A stretch of 13,806 nucleotides of DNA. Origin: Clostridiales bacterium. Lineage in GTDB: Bacteria; Bacillota_A; Clostridia; Lachnospirales; Lachnospiraceae. The stretch spans positions 1 through 13,806 of the forward strand of contig JASKJZ010000024.1 of assembly GCA_030154385.1 (NCBI GenBank). Reading direction: 5' to 3'. The position numbers and the translations under genes are program-made. Under the pieces are notes generated by a model. That model saw only the letters and a program-made list of their open reading frames with translations, was not told the origin of the DNA and did no database searches. Shown here piece by piece: positions 1 to 5,979 of this stretch; position 1 is the stretch's first letter, and the number at the start of each line of letters is the position of its first letter.

Positions 1-902
1 TCCTGGTCATTATCAACCGTCATTCGATATACAATAAAGCATAACACACCACTGACGATAAACAGATAAACCGATAACGCTCCTGCCATACCATAATTTC
101 TACTCTTTAAATGGCTGTTAAGGAACATAATCAGTGTCATTGCACTACGATCTGGATTTCCCTGACCACTAGTCAAAATCTGCGGAACATCAAACATCTG
201 AAGTCCACCGATAATAGAAGTAATCAATGTATATGCTAAAATTGGACGAATTTGTGGAAGTGTAATATAAAAGAATCTCTGAAAACTACTACATCCATCC
301 AAATCTGAGGCCTCAAATACATCCTGACTAATTCCCATAATAGCTGCCATTAACATTATGGTTGTATTTCCAAACCACATCAAGAAGTTCATAAGTCCAA
401 CTAATGTTCTAGTCCCAAATACAGATCCCATAAAATCAATTGGCTTTTGAACCATTCCAATCGACATCAAAATAGAATTAATCGGTCCATTTGTCGAAAA
501 CAACGTGAAAAATAATAGGGCAAATGCAGACGCCATAATAAGGTTTGGCAGATAAATTATTACTTTGAAAAACTGTTTTCCACGAACTTTCAATCGTGAA
601 TCTGTAAACCAAGCAGCAAGAAGTAGTGCAAAAATAATCTGCGGAATAAATCCAATCAACCATAGAATCAAGGTATTTCCTGCATATTTAAACATGTCCG
701 ATTGCCACAAATTAATATAATTTGTCATTTTAATAAAGTTAGGACCTACTTCCTTAATTCCTGAGCGATAGTATTCAAAGAAACTATACCGAACGGTATC
801 CACCAACGGAATGAAAGAAAAGATAAAGTATGTTATAAAAAATGGAAGAATAAAGAAAATTCCCCATTTCGCATAACTTATGCTTTTTTGTTTTTTTTTC
901 AT
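1..902 (-). CDS. Sugar ABC transporter permease, MalF/UgpA type (3' end cut by window edge)
   Basis: Inner-membrane permease of a CUT1 carbohydrate ABC importer. It is open for 300 codons from the ATG at 902 to the left edge without a stop. Family members are about 290-310 residues, so probably only a few residues are missing. Translating the minus strand gives MKKKQKSISYAKW, then a first membrane span (about residues 14-37) and further hydrophobic spans near 77-98, 113-135, 168-188, 222-240 and 273-293. The cytoplasmic EAA loop that docks to the ATPase is clear at about 197-220: E197-A-S, D202-G203, L215-P216, P220, with Ser and Cys where many relatives have Ala. An AGAAAGGA ribosome binding site lies about 10 nt upstream. 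It follows the binding-protein gene by 62 nt with a hairpin between, so the two are probably co-transcribed. The second permease should lie beyond the left edge. Substrate (beta-glucan oligosaccharide) is inferred from the neighbours. Confidence 0.93.
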   Translation of the reverse strand, partial: MKKKQKSISYAKWGIFFILPFFITYFIFSFIPLVDTVRYSFFEYYRSGIKEVGPNFIKMTNYINLWQSDMFKYAGNTLILWLIGFIPQIIFALLLAAWFTDSRLKVRGKQFFKVIIYLPNLIMASAFALLFFTLFSTNGPINSILMSIGMVQKPIDFMGSVFGTRTLVGLMNFLMWFGNTTIMLMAAIMGISQDVFEASDLDGCSSFQRFFYITLPQIRPILAYTLITSIIGGLQMFDVPQILTSGQGNPDRSAMTLIMFLNSHLKSRNYGMAGALSVYLFIVSGVLCFIVYRMTVDNDQ

Positions 903-929
903 AATCTACGATTCCTTTCTATGCAACAA

Positions 930-954
930 CTGTGGAGCAATAAATGCTCCACAG
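930..954 (-). promoter_or_regulatory. Intergenic hairpin between binding protein and permease
   Basis: A perfect 10-bp inverted repeat (CTGTGGAGCA and TGCTCCACAG) with a 5-nt loop fills the gap between the binding-protein stop and the permease start. On the minus-strand transcript it is followed by TTGTTG, not a T-run, so it is a poor intrinsic terminator. Such hairpins commonly protect the 3' end of binding-protein mRNA or reduce read-through, so that binding protein outnumbers permease. That role is inferred. Confidence 0.75.
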
Positions 955-964
955 CCACTGACTA

Positions 965-2344
965 TTATTCTGGCCATTCTACTTGTGTAATATCTGGATA
1001 GCGTTCTTTGATGGCTGTTTCAAAATTGGCCTTTGCTTTATCAAACGTAACTTTTCCCTGTAAGTAATCGCTAAATGTGCTTTGAATTAATTCTACACAT
1101 CCTTGATCGTAAGCAGATAAAGGTGCAATCTTGATATTCTCAGCAACAGGCGCAAAGTATTTGAATGGATTCTGTCCGCCAAGAAACTCAGAAGAAAATT
1201 TTGCATCATTTGTTGCTGCTTCTTGCATACCACTCTTTGTATTGGTAAAATCTGCATAATCTTCTGAAATCTTTAACAAGTTGTCTTTATTTGCAGTCAT
1301 AGCAAGGATAATATCTTTTGCATGCTCTATGTTGTCTGTACCAGTAGCTGCATGGATATAAGAACCACCCCAGTTATATTCCTGTGGAGGATTTGTAACA
1401 GCCCAAGCTCCTGCATCTCCATCCCAGTTAGGATTTAGTACAAAGTCAATCCCCCATGCTGGAAGTAAGAAAGCAAATACATTAGATGCAGAACCCATTG
1501 ATTTATTCCAGTCGTCATTCCACTGTCCTTTTACTGTTGCATTTAAATAACCAGCATCTAACCATTCTTTTGAAGTATTTACCCAGCTCATAATCTGTGG
1601 ATCAACCTTCACTGTAGTTTCTCCAGGTGAAACCCATGATTGTGCAATACTGTTACCAAAGAGGCGGAAGGTATCTGCATAAGAAGCTAATGTGTAATAT
1701 CCCTTTGCCTTCAACTCTTCTGCAGTAGCTTTTATCGTATCCCAATCTTTTACCTTCTCACCTACCGCTACTGGATCATCCGTACCAAAAACATCTTTTG
1801 CAATGTCTCGGCGATAAACTAAAGTTCCTGGACAGCACTGCCACGTGGATCCTCTTTGTATACCATCCGCATCTGAAGCCGTTGCTCTAGTAAAGTCATA
1901 CTGATCTGCAAGCTCTTTATCCGTATCAATACCAAGATCTTTCAGCGGCATTGCCACATCTGCATCTTTGTCTATATATTTGTTTACATAATCTGTTTCC
2001 GAAAGGAAAATATCTACCTTGTCATCTGTAGCAGCCGTTGCTTGGTTTAAAAGTGCTTCATCCAGTTTCTGTTGGTAAACACCATCCTGGTTAGGATTGA
2101 CTATCCAGTGAATCTCTGTTCCATCTTTTAAGGTTGTAACCGTTCCATCTTCCGAAGTTTTCTCAACTTCTGGATATACCGCTTCCAAGCGCTGACGAAA
2201 TTCATCATTCCAGGAATATATGTTAATTACCTTTCCTTCCACTGCTCCCTCGCTTTTTGCAGTTCCTGCTGAATTTCCACATCCGACTAATGTCCCCGCA
2301 ACCATAGTCGCAGCTATCAGCATTGCAATTGCTCTTTTTTTCAT
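965..2344 (-). CDS. Sugar ABC transporter substrate-binding lipoprotein (CUT1, SBP family 1)
   Basis: Extracellular, lipid-anchored solute-binding protein of 459 residues. The N-terminus MKKRAIAMLIAATMVAGTLVGC is a lipoprotein signal peptide: basic start, hydrophobic core, lipobox LVGC with Cys22 as the acylated residue. The mature protein begins with a Ser/Gly/Glu-rich linker, and the strand VINIYSWNDEF is typical of family-1 binding proteins. Many Trp and Tyr residues (for example in the WNDDWNKS and WGIDFVLNPNWDG segments) fit a sugar-stacking cleft. The ATG at 2344 is chosen because AAGGAGG sits 9 nt upstream. A longer in-frame TTG start at 2374 would place that Shine-Dalgarno inside the coding region. 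It lies downstream of the GH94 gene and upstream of a permease gene. An AraC-type operator candidate lies over its -35 region. Ligand is probably a beta-glucan oligosaccharide, from context only. Confidence 0.93.
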   Translation of the reverse strand: MKKRAIAMLIAATMVAGTLVGCGNSAGTAKSEGAVEGKVINIYSWNDEFRQRLEAVYPEVEKTSEDGTVTTLKDGTEIHWIVNPNQDGVYQQKLDEALLNQATAATDDKVDIFLSETDYVNKYIDKDADVAMPLKDLGIDTDKELADQYDFTRATASDADGIQRGSTWQCCPGTLVYRRDIAKDVFGTDDPVAVGEKVKDWDTIKATAEELKAKGYYTLASYADTFRLFGNSIAQSWVSPGETTVKVDPQIMSWVNTSKEWLDAGYLNATVKGQWNDDWNKSMGSASNVFAFLLPAWGIDFVLNPNWDGDAGAWAVTNPPQEYNWGGSYIHAATGTDNIEHAKDIILAMTANKDNLLKISEDYADFTNTKSGMQEAATNDAKFSSEFLGGQNPFKYFAPVAENIKIAPLSAYDQGCVELIQSTFSDYLQGKVTFDKAKANFETAIKERYPDITQVEWPE

Positions 2345-2365
2345 TTCAAATATCCTCCTTATATA

Positions 2366-2379
2366 GATGGTCAACCATC
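2366..2379. promoter_or_regulatory. 14-bp palindrome in the leader of the binding-protein gene
   Basis: The sequence GATGGTCAACCATC is a palindrome with 6-bp arms and a 2-base centre. It lies about 45 nt downstream of the proposed -10 and just upstream of the AAGGAGG ribosome binding site. It could be a second regulator site or a short RNA hairpin with a 5-bp stem and 4-nt loop. It lacks the central CG of LacI/CcpA-type operators, so I do not assign it to a family. Confidence 0.35.
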
Positions 2380-2424
2380 CTTTGTTTGTTATTGGTAATA
2401 TATCATATTAATTTGGCTTGTTAT

Positions 2425-2456
2425 ATTATAAATCCGAACAAAATATCAGATTCATG
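2425..2456 (-). promoter_or_regulatory. Candidate activator-dependent promoter of the binding-protein gene, with AraC-type operator
   Basis: On the minus strand a perfect -10 hexamer TATAAT lies at 2430-2425. With a 17-bp spacer the -35 position (2453-2448) reads GAATCT, a very poor match to TTGACA. The 18-bp motif shared with the AraC promoter occupies 2439-2456, so it covers the -35 and ends 8 bp from the -10. That geometry is typical of a class II AraC-family activator site. The motif and hexamer are seen directly; the activation model is inferred. Confidence 0.55.
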
Positions 2457-2484
2457 CTATAGATAATTCATTTTGCGTCCTCCT
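2457..2484 (-). other. Orphan Shine-Dalgarno and four-codon reading frame
   Basis: Directly after the GH94 stop codon the minus strand carries AGGAGG (2484-2479), a well-placed ATG (2471-2469), then AAT TAT CTA and the stop TAG (2459-2457). The signal is as strong as those of the real genes here, yet it encodes only Met-Asn-Tyr-Leu. It abuts the operator candidate at 2439-2456. It may be the remnant of a lost gene start, or a tiny leader. I cannot tell which. Confidence 0.35.
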
Positions 2485-2489
2485 ATCCA

Positions 2490-4904
2490 TTACGACATGA
2501 ACAATTCAATATCTGTTTTCGCTGTCAATTGCTCTGCCAAAATATAATTACCAGCTACTTCTTTTCCATTTACAAGCATTTTTTTACAGCCACACTCCAC
2601 ATGTCCTGGATTTTTAACAGAAATATGAAGATGACATCCTCTGAACTCTTTCTCAATTTCAAATCCATCCCAGCTCTTTGGTATCGACGGATTAATAGAA
2701 AGGCCATAGAAGTCTGGTCGCATACCTAGTATTCCTTCTACACATCCTACCATTACCGTAGATGCCGTTCCTGTCAACCAGTGTACATGGGATCTGCCAA
2801 AATGCGGACTTGCCTTTCCTTCTGTGAATTGTCCATAACAATAGGGCTCTAATCTTCTTATTTCTGCTTTGTCATTTTGTGCTGCTGGAGCATTTTCCAT
2901 AAAATATGTAAAGGCTTGGTCTCCATGTCCGCGGAGTGCTTCTGCAAGAATAATCCAACCCTGGGATTGCGAAAAGATTCCAGCATTTTCTTTGGTTCCC
3001 GCATTATAAATAACGGCGAGTGCCCCCTTAAACGCATGTGCATGGTAAGGTGGATCCATAAGAACAGCGCCATACTCGGTATTTAACCTCTCGTACACTT
3101 GATTCAAAGCAAGGTCAGCCTGGTCAGAACTTGCTAGCCCACTAATAACAGACCAGCTTTGAAGATTCAGCCATAAATTTGCTTCTCTATCCGTACGCTT
3201 TCCAATCACTTCCCCATCTTCTGTAAATCCACGCGTAAAACGATCTTCATTCCAGCAAAGCGTTTGAATCAATTTTTCTAGTTTTTCTTTACTCTCATCC
3301 AGATACTGAATGTATGCATCATCCTTTTTATAAGCCGCAAACTCTTTTAAAATCGTCATAGCGTAATAAAACTGTAGCGCTACAAAGCTAGATTCCCCAT
3401 CCTTGCCAAGCCGAAGGCAGTCATTCCAGTCCGCATGTAACCCCGCTGGCATTCCATGCGGACCCAGATGATTCATAGAAAAATCAATGGCTCGTTTCAA
3501 GTGCTCATAAACTGTCCCTTGCTCACAATTGGCAAATGGAATCACTTCATCAATAAAGTCTAAATTACCTGTCTCCGAAACATACTTATAAACGGTCGGA
3601 AACAGCCACAGCGCATCATCTGCCCGATATGCGGGATGCCCCGTCTCTTGTACATAAGAAATATCATCTGGTGTGTCTTCATGTCCGGGATTGTGCGTAA
3701 ACTTTACAAGCGGCAGCCCTCCGCCATTATTTACTTGAGCAGATAGCATAAAACGAATCTTTTCTAACGCCATCTCTGGCGCCAAATGAATCACCCCCTG
3801 TATATCTTGTACCGTATCCCGATAACCAAACCCATTACGAAGACCACAGTATGTAAAGGAAGCTGCACGTGACCAAATAAACGTCATAAAACAATTGTAG
3901 GCATTCCATGTATTAATCATCGTGTTAAATTCCACACTTGGCGTCTTAACCTGAAAATGTGAAAGCTTTTCGTGCCAAAAGGAAATCAACTCATTGAGTT
4001 CTCTTGCACATGCCGTTTCTACATCAACATAACGATCTAAAATTTCGCCCGCTTTTTTGTCCTCCTTCATTCCAACGATAAAAGCAAGCTCCTTTGTTTC
4101 TCCTGGCGCAAGCCGCATGATCGTACAAAGCGCTCCACAAGCATTTTCATTATAATTTCCTTCTCCACTTAAACTACCTTGCATTACTCCAACTGGATTT
4201 TCGTATCCATGGTATTTTCCAAGAAATTCTTCTTTATCCCCACACCAGGAGGCAACTGGTGCTCCAGCTAGTCCAAGGAAACGTTCAAACACAATCTTAT
4301 CGTCAACGTCTTTTCCATTTTCTAATTGATCCAGGTTTGCGTGAATCATCTGACGCACCCTGTTTCCGCGAAATACCGTCTGCGTGATAAATTGCGAATA
4401 CTGTAAGTTCACTTGATCCTGCTCATAATTACTGTTGTTTGTAAATTCTGCATAACCAGTAACATTGAGATCTCTTTCCTTGCCTGAGGTATTTGTCAAA
4501 CGAAGGCTCCAAACCTCGTAGGACTCATTGAGCGGAACGTAAAACCTTGTTTCCGAATGAATCTCGCTATAATCCGCCATCATTTTCGTGTAGGCTGTTC
4601 CATGGCGGCACTCACTCTTATATAGCTCTAAGTCTTTTCCAACTGGCTGCCAAGATGCCGACCAATAGTCTTTACTCTCGTTATCACGAATATAGATATA
4701 TCTTCCTGGTTGGTCAAATTGATTGAAAATATACCGCAATATTCTTCCATTTGCACCAGACTTCGCAAAACTATATCCTCCCGCATTGTTGGATACAATT
4801 GCTCCATACTCTGGGGAGCCGATATAATTTACCCACGGAGCGGGTGTATCTGGTCTTGTAATCACATACTCTTTCTTTTCATCATCAAAATATCCATACT
4901 TCAT
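2490..4904 (-). CDS. GH94 disaccharide phosphorylase (cellobiose/chitobiose/laminaribiose phosphorylase family)
   Basis: Cytoplasmic GH94 inverting phosphorylase of 804 residues, the usual length for disaccharide-acting members (about 800-810). It would split a beta-linked disaccharide with phosphate into alpha-sugar-1-phosphate plus free sugar, saving ATP. An N-terminal beta-sandwich (about 1-270) precedes an (alpha/alpha)6 barrel (about 310-725). Visible family motifs are YRDTVQD at 361-367, the DDALW stretch at 429-433 and HADWNDC at 490-496, where Asp492 matches the catalytic general acid. There is no signal peptide. The opening MKYGYFDDEKKEYVITRPDT and the YWSASWQPV stretch resemble, from memory, N,N'-diacetylchitobiose phosphorylase more than cellobiose phosphorylase. 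The neighbours (GH16, GH1, glucan-type importers) argue instead for laminaribiose or another beta-glucobiose. The ATG at 4904 has GGAG 11 nt upstream. It diverges from the AraC gene and precedes the binding-protein gene by 145 nt, so partial co-transcription is possible. Confidence 0.92.
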   Translation of the reverse strand: MKYGYFDDEKKEYVITRPDTPAPWVNYIGSPEYGAIVSNNAGGYSFAKSGANGRILRYIFNQFDQPGRYIYIRDNESKDYWSASWQPVGKDLELYKSECRHGTAYTKMMADYSEIHSETRFYVPLNESYEVWSLRLTNTSGKERDLNVTGYAEFTNNSNYEQDQVNLQYSQFITQTVFRGNRVRQMIHANLDQLENGKDVDDKIVFERFLGLAGAPVASWCGDKEEFLGKYHGYENPVGVMQGSLSGEGNYNENACGALCTIMRLAPGETKELAFIVGMKEDKKAGEILDRYVDVETACARELNELISFWHEKLSHFQVKTPSVEFNTMINTWNAYNCFMTFIWSRAASFTYCGLRNGFGYRDTVQDIQGVIHLAPEMALEKIRFMLSAQVNNGGGLPLVKFTHNPGHEDTPDDISYVQETGHPAYRADDALWLFPTVYKYVSETGNLDFIDEVIPFANCEQGTVYEHLKRAIDFSMNHLGPHGMPAGLHADWNDCLRLGKDGESSFVALQFYYAMTILKEFAAYKKDDAYIQYLDESKEKLEKLIQTLCWNEDRFTRGFTEDGEVIGKRTDREANLWLNLQSWSVISGLASSDQADLALNQVYERLNTEYGAVLMDPPYHAHAFKGALAVIYNAGTKENAGIFSQSQGWIILAEALRGHGDQAFTYFMENAPAAQNDKAEIRRLEPYCYGQFTEGKASPHFGRSHVHWLTGTASTVMVGCVEGILGMRPDFYGLSINPSIPKSWDGFEIEKEFRGCHLHISVKNPGHVECGCKKMLVNGKEVAGNYILAEQLTAKTDIELFMS

Positions 4905-4981
4905 GCTTAAAGTTCTCCAATCTTTCTCTATTTCACTTTACTATACTGTAATATATTATTTTGATATACAAAATCATCCTT

Positions 4982-4999
4982 GAAAATATCAAAATCGTG
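4982..4999. promoter_or_regulatory. Degenerate third copy of the AraC-type operator, upstream of GH94
   Basis: The plus-strand sequence here matches the 2439-2456 motif at 14 of 18 positions and the 5058-5075 motif at 12 of 18, sharing the core AATATCA. It lies 78 bp upstream of the GH94 start codon. A second repeat, CAAAATCRT, occurs at 4969-4977 and again at 4990-4998 within this site, exactly 21 bp apart. That is two helical turns, as in tandem AraC-family half-sites. The DNA is AT-rich, so chance similarity is possible. I could not place a convincing GH94 -35/-10 pair. Confidence 0.35.
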
Positions 5000-5053
5000 A
5001 CATGTGTTTTTTGCATAGCAACAATCCCTGCTGCTATCAATATATAAATTTGT

Positions 5054-5082
5054 TTGACATAATATCAGATTGATGTTATATT
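5054..5082 (+). promoter_or_regulatory. Promoter of the AraC-type gene with embedded operator motif
   Basis: TTGACA (5054-5059) and TATATT (5077-5082) are separated by exactly 17 bp, a near-consensus sigma-A promoter reading toward the AraC gene. The 18-bp motif shared with 2439-2456 (17 of the 20 core and flanking bases at 5061-5080 and 2442-2461 agree or better) sits at 5058-5075, in the spacer. A protein bound there should block RNA polymerase, which suggests negative autoregulation. Confidence 0.7.
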
Positions 5083-5146
5083 TTATTAAATATTGCATGA
5101 ATTTATCAGTTGTCATCAAATCTATCATAGAAAGGGAGTGCTTCAT

Positions 5147-5947
5147 ATGGACATGTCAAAGGAATGGTACCGCAGCGAATTTATTAACCATGAAATGTTA
5201 GCAGAACATAGAATACTAGAAACTGAGTTTGCTTTCTATGATGCCATTGCCAATGGCAATATCGAATATGTAAAAATGAATTGTAAACAAAATACTTTTA
5301 CAAATCCAGATGGGATGGGGAAACTCTCAGACAAACCTTTGCAAAATCTTCGCTATCATTTTGTAGTTACAACCGCTATGATTACCCGTTATTGTGTACA
5401 CGCTGGAATGGAACAAGAAAAAGCATATAACTTGAGCGATTTTTATATCTACAAAATGGATCAATGTCGCTCCATTCCTGAAATCGCAACGCTTCACGAT
5501 AGTATGTGTCTTGATTTTTGCAAACAAATGAATTTGTTAAGGAGTAACCAGATCCTTTCCAAACCCATCGTCCTATGTATCGACTATATTTACAAACATA
5601 TCCATTATCGAATTACCATCAAATCACTTGCTGAATATATCAATTTATCGGAAAGTTATTTATCAAAATTGTTTCATAAGGAAATGGGGGTTACAATTAG
5701 TCAATATATTCTTGATTTAAAAATTGAGCAGGCGAAAAATCTTTTGCAATATTCGGATTATAACATCATAAACATTGCAAATTATTTATCCTTTTCTTCA
5801 CAAAGTCACTTTATTCAGGTTTTTCAAAATAAGACAGGACTAACACCACATAAATACCGTACGAGAAAATTTAGAATAAAATGGGATAATATGACAACCT
5901 CTACCGAAGCAATGACACATAAATTAAAAGATAGTGATCAAATCTAA
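5147..5947 (+). CDS. AraC-family transcriptional regulator with non-cupin N-terminal domain
   Basis: Cytoplasmic DNA-binding regulator of 266 residues. The C-terminal double helix-turn-helix covers about 140-240: helix pair one at IKSLAEYINLSESYLSKLF (158-176) and the AraC signature from LSFSSQSHF to TGLTPHKYR (214-238). The N-terminal half (about 1-135) is predicted mostly helical, with an NLRYHFVVTTAMITRY segment (67-82) and an NLSDFYIYKMDQC segment (95-107). It lacks the beta-barrel cupin of classical AraC. I recall this helical type from other Firmicutes regulators but do not know its ligand. The ATG at 5147 is chosen because GGGAG lies 8 nt upstream; an earlier in-frame ATG at 5093 has no ribosome binding site and falls next to the -10. 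It is the only plus-strand gene, divergent from GH94 and convergent with GH16. It likely controls both flanks and itself. Confidence 0.92.
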   Translation: MDMSKEWYRSEFINHEMLAEHRILETEFAFYDAIANGNIEYVKMNCKQNTFTNPDGMGKLSDKPLQNLRYHFVVTTAMITRYCVHAGMEQEKAYNLSDFYIYKMDQCRSIPEIATLHDSMCLDFCKQMNLLRSNQILSKPIVLCIDYIYKHIHYRITIKSLAEYINLSESYLSKLFHKEMGVTISQYILDLKIEQAKNLLQYSDYNIINIANYLSFSSQSHFIQVFQNKTGLTPHKYRTRKFRIKWDNMTTSTEAMTHKLKDSDQI

Positions 5948-5970
5948 AATGATTTTGACCACTATCTTTT
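5926..5970. terminator. Bidirectional intrinsic terminator between AraC and GH16 genes
   Basis: Seventeen-base arms (5926-5942 and 5954-5970) pair with a single A-C mismatch around an 11-nt loop. On the plus strand the stem runs into a T-tract (5967-5972); on the minus strand it ends in TTTTAATTT. The left arm contains the last AraC codons, and the AraC stop codon lies in the loop. It separates two convergent genes whose stops are only 32 nt apart. Confidence 0.88.
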
Positions 5971-5979
5971 TTATACGGC

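Noticed and set aside
478..663. A 61-codon minus-strand frame within the left-edge permease
   Set aside because: It is an out-of-frame shadow; the correct frame encodes a complete MalF-type permease with an EAA loop.
2342..2374. Longer TTG start for the binding-protein gene at 2374
   Set aside because: The AAGGAGG ribosome binding site for the ATG at 2344 would fall inside the extension, and the signal peptide begins properly at MKKRA.
5093..5146. Upstream ATG at 5093 for the AraC gene
   Set aside because: It lies almost at the expected transcription start and has no Shine-Dalgarno; the ATG at 5147 has GGGAG at 8 nt.
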